A DNA stretch of 64,000 nt. Origin: Sphingomonas faeni (lineage in GTDB: Bacteria; Pseudomonadota; Alphaproteobacteria; Sphingomonadales; Sphingomonadaceae). Made by a program: the position numbers and the translations under genes. Position 1 is the first letter of the stretch. Every line of letters begins with the position of its first letter. Of this stretch, positions 8,484 to 16,492 are shown piece by piece. The stretch spans positions 2,216,501-2,280,500 of the forward strand of contig NZ_JAUSZF010000001.1 of the NCBI RefSeq assembly GCF_030817315.1, in the 5' to 3' direction. The notes below the pieces were generated by a model. That model worked only from the letters and a program-made list of their open reading frames with translations. It had not been told where the DNA came from and made no database searches.

Positions 8484-9260
8484 TTACTTCCCCGTCCAGG
8501 TCCCGGCGCGCTTCTCGACAAACGCCGCCATGCCTTCGCTCTGGTCCGCCGTCCCGAACAGCCCGTGGAACAGCCGCCGCTCGAACTGCACACCCATCGC
8601 GAGGCCCGTCTCGAACGCAGCGTTGACCATTTCCTTGTTCGCCAGCACCGCCAGCGGCGCCATCGCCGCGATCGTCGCGGCGGTCTTTACCGCCTCCTCG
8701 ACCAGCTCGTCCGCCGGCACGATCCGCGAGACCAGCCCCGCGCGCTCCGCTTCCTCGGCATCCATCATCCGCCCGGTCAGGCACATCTCCATCGCCTTGG
8801 CCTTGCCGACCGCGCGCGTGAGCCGCTGCGATCCGCCCATCCCCGGCGACACCGCCAGCTTGATCTCCGGCTGCCCGAACTTCGCGGTATCGGCCGCGAG
8901 GATGAAGTCGCACATCATCGCCAGCTCGCACCCGCCGCCCAGCGCATAGCCCGCCACTGCCGCGATCACGGGTTTGCGCGTCCGCGTGAAATTCTCCCAG
9001 CCGGCGAAGAAGTTGCTCGCATACATGTCGGCGAACCCCTGCGACTGCATCTCCTTGATGTCCGCCCCCGCCGCGAACGCCTTGGCGCTCCCGGTCAGCA
9101 CCGCGCAGCCCTGCGACGGATCCGCATCGAACGCGGCAAACGCGGCGATCAGGTCGGCAAGCACCTGCGAATTGAGCGCATTCAGCGCTTGAGGCCGGTT
9201 CAGCGTGACGAGCGTAACGCCACCGCGCTGCTCGACGAGGATCGTTTCGTAATCGGCCAT
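8484..9260 (-). CDS. enoyl-CoA hydratase (methacrylyl-CoA hydration)
   Basis: Crotonase-fold hydratase of 258 residues. Both catalytic glutamates are in place: Glu112 in [11 protein letters not shown] and Glu132 in [12 protein letters not shown]. The oxyanion glycines are in [10 protein letters not shown] and GYALGGG. Sitting among mmsB, the hydrolase and the dehydrogenase, it most likely adds water to methacrylyl-CoA, although crotonases of this type often accept several short enoyl-CoAs. The frame extends eight codons further upstream, but the ATG at 9260 is chosen because GGAGAG lies just before it. Confidence 0.9.
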   Translation of the reverse strand: MADYETILVEQRGGVTLVTLNRPQALNALNSQVLADLIAAFAAFDADPSQGCAVLTGSAKAFAAGADIKEMQSQGFADMYASNFFAGWENFTRTRKPVIAAVAGYALGGGCELAMMCDFILAADTAKFGQPEIKLAVSPGMGGSQRLTRAVGKAKAMEMCLTGRMMDAEEAERAGLVSRIVPADELVEEAVKTAATIAAMAPLAVLANKEMVNAAFETGLAMGVQFERRLFHGLFGTADQSEGMAAFVEKRAGTWTGK

Positions 9261-9278
9261 CTTACTCTCCAAAAACAT

Positions 9279-9361
9279 CGTCATCCTGGACTCGATCCAG
9301 GATCCAGAGCCCGCAACGCTGCCGCCTGTAACCCTGGATCCTGACTTTCGTCAGGATGACG
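9279..9361. repeat. palindromic repeat family A, copy 2
   Basis: Imperfect member of family A between the hydratase and hydrolase genes; the right arm CTGACTTTCGTCAGGATGAC is canonical, and the left arm is diverged but still matches the ends. Confidence 0.8.
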
Positions 9362-9363
9362 AG

Positions 9364-10404
9364 TTAGCCCGGCGTCCAAGCCTCGTTCTCCGGCAACGGC
9401 GCGAAGATCTGGTCGATCACGTGATCGGTCACATCCTCGGGCGCCGCCGGATCCCAACGCGGCGCATTGTCCTTGTCTACGATCACCGCCCGCACGCCCT
9501 CGATGAAGTCGTGCCGCTGCACGACATGCGCGCCAACCGCATATTCCTGCCGCATCTCGTCCGCGAAACTCGCCATCCCCGCGCCCTCGTGGAGCAAGCG
9601 CAACGACACCTTCATCGTCTGCGGCGACTTGGTCTTCAGCGTCGCGAGCGTCTGCGTCGCCCACTCGCCACCATCGGCTTCGAGCGCAGCGTAGATGTCC
9701 TCCAGCACGTCCGACGCGAACAGCCGGTCGATGTCGTCCTTGCGCGCGAGGATCTTCGCCTCGGGAGCCACAGTCGCCAAAGCGTCCAGTACGCCGGCGA
9801 TCTCCTGCGGCGTCGCGGCGATCCGCGCCTTGGCGGTATCAAGCGTCTCGCCAGCCAAAAAATGCGTCGCCAGCCCGAGCGCAAGGCACTCCGCACCATC
9901 GAGCCGATGCCCGGTCAGCGCCAGATAGTGCCCGATCCGCCCCGGCAGTCGCGACAGATACCAGCCGCCGCCAACGTCGGGGAACAGCCCGATCCCCGTC
10001 TCCGGCATCGCGAACTTGGTGTTCTCGGTAGCGACCCGGAAACGGCACGGCAGCGCAAGCCCGACGCCGCCGCCCATCGTGATCCCGTCCATGAAAGCGA
10101 CGATCGACTTGGCATAGGTGAACAGCCGGTGGTTCATCCGGTACTCGGCATGAAAGAACGCCCGCGCCTCGACACCATCGGTAGCGCCCGACGCGGCCAA
10201 CATGCGGATATCCCCGCCAGCACAAAAACCACGCCCCTCGGCATGATCGACCACGATCGCCTCAACAGCGGCATCGCCCCGCCAAGCTTCGAGCGCTTCG
10301 AGCACATCTTCGCACATGGCTAGGTTCAACGCATGCAGCGCCTTGGGCCGGTTCAAACGGATACGGCCGATCGGGCCTCCGACGGTCGTGATCAGGTCAT
10401 TCAT
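9364..10404 (-). CDS. 3-hydroxyisobutyryl-CoA hydrolase
   Basis: Hydrolyses 3-hydroxyisobutyryl-CoA to the free acid in valine breakdown. The 346-residue protein belongs to the long crotonase subgroup (HIBCH-like). It has LNRPKALHALNLAM, FCAGGDIRM for the oxyanion hole, DGITMGGGVGL and the diagnostic AMPETGIGLFPDVGG with the catalytic acid region. A C-terminal extension of ~100 residues after the crotonase core is typical of this enzyme and separates it from the hydratase next door. The ATG at 10404 has GGAAGG upstream; the extra upstream codons lie in a repeat and are not coding. Confidence 0.92.
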   Translation of the reverse strand: MNDLITTVGGPIGRIRLNRPKALHALNLAMCEDVLEALEAWRGDAAVEAIVVDHAEGRGFCAGGDIRMLAASGATDGVEARAFFHAEYRMNHRLFTYAKSIVAFMDGITMGGGVGLALPCRFRVATENTKFAMPETGIGLFPDVGGGWYLSRLPGRIGHYLALTGHRLDGAECLALGLATHFLAGETLDTAKARIAATPQEIAGVLDALATVAPEAKILARKDDIDRLFASDVLEDIYAALEADGGEWATQTLATLKTKSPQTMKVSLRLLHEGAGMASFADEMRQEYAVGAHVVQRHDFIEGVRAVIVDKDNAPRWDPAAPEDVTDHVIDQIFAPLPENEAWTPG

Positions 10405-10411
10405 AAAACAC

Positions 10412-10514
10412 CTTCCCGGCGAAGGCCGGGGTCCAGTTGGAAAGGTCGATGTAACGAAGGACGGCCCCAAGCCGATATGCGTCCCCCAACTGGGCCCCGG
10501 CCTTCGCCGGGGTG
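10412..10514. repeat. palindromic repeat family B, copy 1
   Basis: Arms CCCGGCGAAGGCCGGGGTCC and GGCCCCGGCCTTCGCCGGGG flank about 50 less conserved bases. It lies between the hydrolase and dehydrogenase genes and reaches to within 10 bases of the hydrolase start. Confidence 0.85.
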
Positions 10515-10545
10515 ACTGCTGTTTGACGCTTGACGACGATATTCA

Positions 10546-11703
10546 TCACTGTCGCGTCAGTTCGCGACCGACGATCATCCGCATCACCTGGTTCGTTCCC
10601 TCGAGGATCGAATGCACGCGCAGATCGCGCCAGAAGCGTTCGATGGGGTAATCCTGCAGATACCCATACCCGCCATGCAGCTGCAACGCGCGGTCCACGA
10701 CGGACGAACCGGTGTCCGTCGCAAGCCGCTTCGCCATCGCCGCGAACTTGGTCTTGTCGGACGCATTCGCCGTTACCTTGGCGGCCGCCATGTAGAGCAG
10801 CGCGCGCGCCGCTTCGAGTTCGGTCGCCATGTCCGCCAGCATGAACTGCGTGTTCTGGAAATCGGCGATCGCTTTCCCGAACTGCTTGCGATCCTTCGTG
10901 TACGCGATCGCTTCGTCGAGACACCGCTGTGCCCCCCCGAGCGAGCACGCGCCGATGTTCAGCCGCCCGCCGTCGAGCCCCATCATCGCGATCCGGAAGC
11001 CCTCGCCCTCGCCGCCCACCATGTTCGCACCCGGCACGCGGACGCCGTCGAAGATCACCTGTCGCGTCGGCTGCGAGTGCCAGCCGAGCTTCTTCTCGTT
11101 CGCGCCGAACGATACGCCCGGCATGTCCTTCTCGATCACGAGGCAGGAAATGCCCTTCGGCCCGTCCTCACCGGTGCGGACCATCGTCACGTACACCTCA
11201 TTCTCGCCCGCACCCGAGATGAACTGCTTTGAGCCGGTCACGATCCAGTCGTGACCGTCGCGTACCGCGCGCGTCTTCAACGCAGCCGCGTCCGACCCGG
11301 ACCCCGGCTCGGTCAGGCAATAGCTCGCCAGCCGGTCCATAGTCACCAGATCGGGAAGATACTTGTCCTTCACCGCGGCCGATCCGAACCGGTCGATCAT
11401 CCAAGCCGCCATATTATGGATGCTGATAAACGCCGACGTCGAAGGGCACCCATAGGACATCGCCTCCATGATCAGCGCTGCCTCGAGCCGCCCGAGCGCG
11501 ATCCCGCCGCTCTCCTCGCTGACATAGATTGCCGCGAAACCGAGCTCGGCCGCCGCCTTGATCGTGTCGCGCGGGAAGATGTGCTTCTCGTCCCACTCGG
11601 CCGCGTGCGGCGTGATCCGGTCGGCGGTAAAGCGACGCGCCAACTCCTGGATTTCGCGCTGGTCGTCGGTAAGGTCGAACTGGTTGGAGGTGAACTGGTT
11701 CAT
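10546..11703 (-). CDS. acyl-CoA dehydrogenase, probable isobutyryl-CoA dehydrogenase
   Basis: FAD-dependent alpha,beta-dehydrogenation of short acyl-CoA; in this context isobutyryl-CoA to methacrylyl-CoA, the first step of the encoded valine path. The 385-residue protein shows CLTEPGSGSDAAAL and GSKQFISGAG (FAD loop), DRKQFGKAIADFQ, LHGGYGYLQDYPIERFWRD and the catalytic Glu368 in ILEGTNQVMR, the position used by short/medium-chain enzymes. ATG at 11703 is the family start (MNQF...DLTDDQREIQ); upstream codons fall in a family A repeat. Substrate assignment comes from neighbours. Confidence 0.87.
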   Translation of the reverse strand: MNQFTSNQFDLTDDQREIQELARRFTADRITPHAAEWDEKHIFPRDTIKAAAELGFAAIYVSEESGGIALGRLEAALIMEAMSYGCPSTSAFISIHNMAAWMIDRFGSAAVKDKYLPDLVTMDRLASYCLTEPGSGSDAAALKTRAVRDGHDWIVTGSKQFISGAGENEVYVTMVRTGEDGPKGISCLVIEKDMPGVSFGANEKKLGWHSQPTRQVIFDGVRVPGANMVGGEGEGFRIAMMGLDGGRLNIGACSLGGAQRCLDEAIAYTKDRKQFGKAIADFQNTQFMLADMATELEAARALLYMAAAKVTANASDKTKFAAMAKRLATDTGSSVVDRALQLHGGYGYLQDYPIERFWRDLRVHSILEGTNQVMRMIVGRELTRQ

Positions 11704-11717
11704 CGTGGTCCTATCTC

Positions 11718-11800
11718 CGTCATGCCGGGCTTGACCCGGCACCCAGGGCCACCGACGCCGGTGTTCGTGGCTCTGGGTCCTGACGTGCGTCAGGATGACG
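11718..11800. repeat. palindromic repeat family A, copy 3 (left flank of GIY-YIG gene)
   Basis: Variant arms CGTCATGCCGGGCTTGACCC and TGACGTGCGTCAGGATGACG. It separates the dehydrogenase from the GIY-YIG gene and ends 16 bases before that gene's likely start. Confidence 0.8.
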
Positions 11801-11815
11801 ATTGGGGGAAATGAC

Positions 11816-12139
11816 GTGGATCGGCAACCGGCTGTCTACATCCTCGCAAGCTGGCGCAACGGAACGCTGTATATCGGCGTGACGTCCGATCTGATGGCGC
11901 GGATCGTTCAGCATCGTGCCGGATCCTTTGGCGGGTTTACCCGAATGTACGGCGTCAAACGGCTTGTCTGGTTCGAGATGGCCGACACGATGGAGGGCGC
12001 TATCGGACGCGAGAAGCAATCGAAGAACTGGCGCCGTGCGTGGAAGATCGAATTGATCGAGGCCGGCAACCCTGCTTGGCGCGATCTGGCAGAGGATTGG
12101 GGCTTCGATCCGCTCCCCCAACCGTCATCCCGGGCTTGA
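11816..12139 (+). CDS. GIY-YIG nuclease domain protein
   Basis: A 107-residue single-domain GIY-YIG protein of the UPF0213/UvrC-N type. The name motif appears as VYILA near residue 7 and LYIGVT near residue 19, followed by the conserved Arg (LMARIVQHR) and the catalytic Glu in GAIGREKQSKNWRR. Such proteins are structure-specific or uncharacterised endonucleases. GTG 11816 is preferred because GGGGGA lies eight bases upstream; an ATG at 11795 is inside the repeat. The last codons and the stop lie in the next family A repeat. It is the only plus-strand gene inside the valine cluster and is flanked by two repeat copies, so it looks inserted. Confidence 0.85.
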   Translation: MDRQPAVYILASWRNGTLYIGVTSDLMARIVQHRAGSFGGFTRMYGVKRLVWFEMADTMEGAIGREKQSKNWRRAWKIELIEAGNPAWRDLAEDWGFDPLPQPSSRA

Positions 12140-12205
12140 CCCGGGACCCAGAGCCACGAGCCCCTACGCTCATGGCTCTGGGTCCTGACTTTCGTCAGGA
12201 TGACG
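12123..12205. repeat. palindromic repeat family A, copy 4 (right flank of GIY-YIG gene)
   Basis: Arms CGTCATCCCGGGCTTGACCC and CTGACTTTCGTCAGGATGACG; overlaps the final codons of the GIY-YIG gene and lies 22 bases from the end of mmsA. Confidence 0.8.
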
Positions 12206-12227
12206 GGAGAAGGAGCGCCCACCCCAC

Positions 12228-13760
12228 TCACCCCATCGTCGGAATAACGAAAGCGTCGTTATTCCGCGCCGGACCGCCATCCTCGGCCATCGCCGGCAAT
12301 GCAGACCCATCCGGCCAACGCTGCGTGATCGTCTTGACCTTGGTCCAGAACTTCACGCCCTCCATCCCATGCTGGTTCGTGTCCCCAAACGCCGAGCGCT
12401 TCCATCCGCCAAAGGTGTGGTACGCCACCGGCACCGGAATCGGCACGTTGATCCCTACCATCCCGACGTTCACCCGCGCCGCGAACTCCCGCGCGGCGTG
12501 GCCGTTGCGCGTGAAGATCGCGACGCCGTTGCCGTATTGATGCTCGCTCGGCAGGCGCACCGCCTCCTCGAAATCGGCGGCGCGGACGATCTGGAGAACG
12601 GGTCCGAAGATCTCCTCTTTGTACGCCGACATCTCGGTCGTGACGTGATCGAACAGCGAAGGCCCGATGAAGAAGCCCTTCTCATGCCCCTGAAGCGCAA
12701 ACCCGCGCCCATCGACGACCAGTTCCGCGCCTTCGTCGACACCGGTCTGGATCCAGTTCTCGATCCGCGTGCGATGCGCCGCGTTCACCACCGGACCGTA
12801 ATGCGCATCGTTGTCGGTCGACACGCCAACCCTCAAAGCAGCGATCGCCGGGATCAGCTTCTCGCGCAACGCGATCGCGGTCTTCTCACCCACCGGCACC
12901 ACCACCGGCAGCGCCATGCAACGCTCGCCCGCCGAGCCGAAAGCCGCGCCCGACAGGTCTGCGACGACCTGGTCGAGGTCCGCGTCGGGCATGACGATAC
13001 CGTGGTTCTTCGCGCCGCCCATCGCCTGGACGCGCTTCCCCGCCTCGACGCCGCGACGGTACACATAATGCGCGATGTCGGACGATCCGACGAAGCTCAC
13101 CGCCGAGATCGCCGGGTGATCGAGGATCGCGTCGACCATCTCCTTGTCGCCGTGGACGACCTGAAAGATGCCCTCGGGCAGCCCCGCCTCGACGAACAAC
13201 TCGCCAAGCCGCACCGGCACCGACGGATCGCGCTCGGACGGCTTGAGGATGAACGCGTTGCCCGTGGCGATCGCGACGCCCGACATCCACAGCGGGATCA
13301 TCGCCGGAAAGTTGAACGGCGTGATGCCCGCGCCGATGCCAAGCGGCTGGCGCATCGAATACACGTCGATCCCCGGCCCGGCGCCCTGCGTATATTCGCC
13401 CTTGAGAATGTGCGGGATGCCGCAGCAGAACTCGATCACCTCGAGCCCGCGCTGGATATCGCCCTTCGAATCCGCGATCACCTTGCCGTGCTCGGACGAC
13501 AGCAGCCGCGCGAGCTCGTCCATGTTGGCTTCGACGAGCCGCTTGAACTCGAACATCACGCGGGCTCGGCGCTGCGGGTTGGTCGCGGCCCAAGCCGGCT
13601 GCGCCTTCTGCGCGGCGGCGACCGCGGCCTCCAGATCGACCGCACCCGACAGCCGGACCCGCGCCTGCACCTCGCCCGAATTCGGGTCGAACACGTCGCC
13701 GAAGCGCTCGGCCGTGCTGGCCGCACCGCTCACGAAATTCTCGATCGTCCGCATGGGCAT
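12228..13760 (-). CDS. mmsA: methylmalonate-semialdehyde dehydrogenase (CoA-acylating)
   Basis: Converts methylmalonate semialdehyde to propionyl-CoA, the last step of the valine route. The 510-residue aldehyde dehydrogenase carries ITPFNFPAMIPLWM, the NAD-site KPSERDPS, and the catalytic Cys281 in GSAGERCMA, which is the MmsA version of the active-site motif. A second ATG at 13754 has better spacing from AGAGG than the first at 13760 and may be the real start, two codons shorter. The gene is divergent from the LysR regulator, with 101 bases between them. Confidence 0.94.
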   Translation of the reverse strand: MPMRTIENFVSGAASTAERFGDVFDPNSGEVQARVRLSGAVDLEAAVAAAQKAQPAWAATNPQRRARVMFEFKRLVEANMDELARLLSSEHGKVIADSKGDIQRGLEVIEFCCGIPHILKGEYTQGAGPGIDVYSMRQPLGIGAGITPFNFPAMIPLWMSGVAIATGNAFILKPSERDPSVPVRLGELFVEAGLPEGIFQVVHGDKEMVDAILDHPAISAVSFVGSSDIAHYVYRRGVEAGKRVQAMGGAKNHGIVMPDADLDQVVADLSGAAFGSAGERCMALPVVVPVGEKTAIALREKLIPAIAALRVGVSTDNDAHYGPVVNAAHRTRIENWIQTGVDEGAELVVDGRGFALQGHEKGFFIGPSLFDHVTTEMSAYKEEIFGPVLQIVRAADFEEAVRLPSEHQYGNGVAIFTRNGHAAREFAARVNVGMVGINVPIPVPVAYHTFGGWKRSAFGDTNQHGMEGVKFWTKVKTITQRWPDGSALPAMAEDGGPARNNDAFVIPTMG

Positions 13761-13861
13761 CCTCTTCTAGTTATCCGCACCGTCGGCCATAAGGCTTTCG
13801 CAGCCAAGTGGGGCTGTTTGCAGATTCGCTCTGCAGATATGCAGCATAAGGTGAGGCGTTC
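13761..13861. promoter_or_regulatory. mmsA / lysR divergent control region
   Basis: Short divergent gap with three TGCAG boxes (13819, 13832, 13840), the middle one part of the palindrome TCTGCAGA. The arrangement TGCAGA...CTGCAGA gives inverted half-sites as expected for a LysR-type operator overlapping both promoters. Inference from position and symmetry only. Confidence 0.4.
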
Positions 13862-14779
13862 ATGGATTGGGACGACGTCCGGTATTTCCTCGCGCTGGCG
13901 CGCACGCACCGACTTGGGCCAGCGGCAAAACTGCTCGGGCAGGACGCGACCACGGTGTCACGACGCCTGCAAAGGCTCGAGCGGCGACTCCAGACCACGT
14001 TGTTCGAACAAACGGTGGCCGGCTACGCGCTGACCGAGCGCGGCGCAGCGCTGCTCGCGCATGCCGAGACGATGGAGGCGTCCGCGCTCGGCATCCAGGA
14101 AGTGGTCGGCAACGATGCCGGCGTGCTCGCGGGACCGATCCGGTTGAGCGTGTCGGAAGGCTTCGGCAGCCGCATCCTAGCGCCACGCCTCGCGTCGTTC
14201 ACCAACCAGCATCCGCGCATCGCCGTCGACCTGATCGCATCGACCGGCTTCCTCAACCCGTCACGGCGCGAGGCGGATATCGCGGTGATGCTCGCACGAC
14301 CGAAAAGCGGACCCTTGGTGGCACGCAAGCTGACCGACTATCACCTCGGCCTCTATGCGCATCCCGATCACCTCGCGCGGACCGGACCGATCGCCACCAC
14401 CGCAGACCTGATGCTCCACCGCCTGATCGGCTACGTCCCGGACATGATCTATGCCCCCGAACTCCGCTATCTGGCCGAAATCGACGGCCGCCTAGATGCC
14501 TCGATCCGCAGTTCGAGCATCGTCGCACAAGCCGAACTGATCGCGGCCGGCGCCGGGTGCGGAATCCTCCCCTGCTTCATCGGCGCCCGCGTACCGGGAC
14601 TGGTCCGCGTCCTGCCCGAAGCCGTCGATATTCAGCGCTCATTCTGGCTCGTCGTCCACCGCGACGTTCGCCGGATTGCGCGGATCGACAGGTTCATCGC
14701 CTGGCTGGACACGACGATCGGCGAGCTGAAGCCGCTGATGCTGGGCGTGCCCTCCGCGCCGATTGCCGCCCCGAACTGA
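13862..14779 (+). CDS. LysR family transcriptional regulator
   Basis: A 305-residue LysR-type regulator. The N-terminal winged helix-turn-helix starts MDWDDVRYFLALART and includes AAKLLGQDATTVSRRLQRLERRL. The rest is a periplasmic-binding-like effector domain of usual length (IRLSVSEGFGSRILAPRL, then GAGCGILPCFIG). Divergent placement next to mmsA makes it the likely regulator of the valine cluster, as is common for LysR genes. The inducer is unknown; a branched-chain catabolite would be the simplest guess. Confidence 0.9.
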   Translation: MDWDDVRYFLALARTHRLGPAAKLLGQDATTVSRRLQRLERRLQTTLFEQTVAGYALTERGAALLAHAETMEASALGIQEVVGNDAGVLAGPIRLSVSEGFGSRILAPRLASFTNQHPRIAVDLIASTGFLNPSRREADIAVMLARPKSGPLVARKLTDYHLGLYAHPDHLARTGPIATTADLMLHRLIGYVPDMIYAPELRYLAEIDGRLDASIRSSSIVAQAELIAAGAGCGILPCFIGARVPGLVRVLPEAVDIQRSFWLVVHRDVRRIARIDRFIAWLDTTIGELKPLMLGVPSAPIAAPN

Positions 14780-14828
14780 GCGCCGTATAGATCGATGTTG
14801 CACGGCAGCATCGCCGGCCCGGAGCAGC

Positions 14829-15221
14829 GTGTTGATCCCCAAACTCTATCACCAGATGATCGACGCGATCGGCGACGGCACCGGCCTGCCCGACACGATC
14901 CTGCATATCCATGCCGGCATGGCGCTGCTGATGCTCGCGCGGCTGGTGACGCGGCGGTCGTTCGGGACGTTCATTCCGTGGTACGTCGTGGCCGCTGGCG
15001 AAGCGTTCAACGAGATCATGGACCGGTTGAACTTCGGGGCGTGGCGTTGGGAGGACACCTCGCTGGATATCATCAACACGCTGCTATGGCCGACGGTGAT
15101 CTGCCTCGGCGTGCGGTTGCGGCCGATGATCGCGCAGAGGGTGACGGTTAAGCCGGACGCGATGGAGACCGGGCCGGATGCGGTTCCGGGAGAAAGCGTG
15201 CCGGTCGAGACCGCGCACTAA
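14829..15221 (+). CDS. small membrane protein, hypothetical
   Basis: About 130 residues from GTG 14829, with a GGAG ribosome-binding site five bases upstream. Hydrophobic segments are visible at ILHIHAGMALLMLARLV, IPWYVVAAGEAF and IINTLLWPTVICLGV, so two or three membrane passes are likely, followed by a polar tail. The motif FNEIMDRLNFGAWRWEDT between segments looks conserved-protein-like. No function recognised. A longer frame from 14763 overlaps the end of lysR and lacks a ribosome-binding site. Confidence 0.65.
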   Translation: MLIPKLYHQMIDAIGDGTGLPDTILHIHAGMALLMLARLVTRRSFGTFIPWYVVAAGEAFNEIMDRLNFGAWRWEDTSLDIINTLLWPTVICLGVRLRPMIAQRVTVKPDAMETGPDAVPGESVPVETAH

Positions 15222-15223
15222 CC

Positions 15224-15332
15224 TGCCCCCCTCCCCGGAAGGGAGGGTTTGGGGGTGGGTCGGCCAGTTGGCGAGTGCCGAAGATCCCAAGCAGCCTACC
15301 CACCCCTAGCCCCTCCCTTCCAGGGAGGGGAA
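15224..15332. repeat. palindromic repeat family D, copy 2
   Basis: Arms with CCCCTCCCCGGAAGGGAGGG and CCCTCCCTTCCAGGGAGGGG, inner GGGTGGGTCGG and CCTACCCACCCC. Lies between convergent genes and may act as a bidirectional hairpin. Confidence 0.8.
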
Positions 15333-15405
15333 CGCGTCGTGGTCTGGGCTGAACTTAGCCGCAAATACCGTGTGGTCCGGCTTGAACTTCGCCAGCCAAC
15401 CCACC

Positions 15406-16488
15406 TCAGCCAAGCGCAATATACCGTTGCAGATGATAATCCTCATCACCCAACTGGTGGTCGATCATCACCAGCCGCTTGGCATAATGCGACACCGCAT
15501 ATTCCCACGTCATGCCGATCCCGCCGTGCAGCTGGATCGACTCCTCCGCCACCAGAGCACCGGTCCGCCCGATCGTGTATTTCGCCGCCGACAAAGCACG
15601 TTCGCGCGCCTTCGCGTCGTCGCCGTCGAATGCCGACGCAGCGTTGATCACCGCCGACTGCGCCTGTTCGATCTCGAGCAGAACGGTCGCCATGCGGTGC
15701 TGGAGCGCCTGGAACTTGCCGATCGGGACGCCGAACTGCTTCCGGTCGCGGAGATAGCCGAGCGTCGCCTCCTTGACGAACTCCATCGCGCCCACCGCTT
15801 CGGCCGACAGCGCAAGCAGGCCCGCCCCTACCGCCGCGTCCACGATCGCCTGCCCCTGCCCGTCGCCGCCAAGCCGCGCCTCAACCCCTAGCGTCACGCC
15901 ATCGAACGTCACGTCGCCGGCCGCACCGCCCTCGACGGTGTTGTAGCTTCGCACCGACACGCCCGCCGTGTCCGCGGGCACGAGCAGCACCAGCGGATCG
16001 CCGTCCTGCTCGACCACCACCACGAACACCGACGCCGCACCGGCCTGCGGCACGACCGCCTTCGTCCCGCTGAGCGTCCAGCCATCGCCGCTCTTCGCCG
16101 CGGTCACCGGCGTGGCGCCGTCATCGAGTGCGAAAGCGGCGATCGTCTCGCCCGACACGATCCCGGCCAGCATCTCGTCCTGTCCGCCGGCCTTCGCCAA
16201 CGCCCGCCCGGCCATCAGCGCGCCCAGGAACGGCTCGACCACCAGCGCACGACCAAGCGCCTCGAACACCACCATGATGTCGAACCCGCTGCCGCCGAAA
16301 CCGCCCGCCGCCTCGTCGAACAAGGCCGAGACGATGCCCAGCTCGTTCAACTGCGTCCAGACCGCCGGGTCGTACCCCGCCTCGCTGTACGCGCCGGCAT
16401 TGCGCGTATCGATCGCATAGCCGTCACGCAGCGCCCGAACGAGCGTGTCGGCGAGCATGCGGCGGTCGTCGGAGTGTTCGAAGTTCAT
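15406..16488 (-). CDS. acyl-CoA dehydrogenase (second of a gene pair)
   Basis: A 360-residue acyl-CoA dehydrogenase-like flavoprotein. Seen: DEAAGGFGGSGFDIMVVFEALGR, GWTLSGTKAVVPQAG (FAD region), LGYLRDRKQFGVPIGKFQ and QLHGGIGMTWEYAVSHYAKR. The C-terminal segment ends HQLGDEDYHLQRYIALG without the EGT motif of simple homotetrameric enzymes. The ATG at 16488 is four bases after the stop of the companion gene, so they are co-transcribed. Paired, slightly unequal acyl-CoA dehydrogenases of this look often form heteromers acting on bulky substrates; the substrate here is unknown. Confidence 0.85.
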   Translation of the reverse strand: MNFEHSDDRRMLADTLVRALRDGYAIDTRNAGAYSEAGYDPAVWTQLNELGIVSALFDEAAGGFGGSGFDIMVVFEALGRALVVEPFLGALMAGRALAKAGGQDEMLAGIVSGETIAAFALDDGATPVTAAKSGDGWTLSGTKAVVPQAGAASVFVVVVEQDGDPLVLLVPADTAGVSVRSYNTVEGGAAGDVTFDGVTLGVEARLGGDGQGQAIVDAAVGAGLLALSAEAVGAMEFVKEATLGYLRDRKQFGVPIGKFQALQHRMATVLLEIEQAQSAVINAASAFDGDDAKARERALSAAKYTIGRTGALVAEESIQLHGGIGMTWEYAVSHYAKRLVMIDHQLGDEDYHLQRYIALG

Positions 16489-16492
16489 GTGA

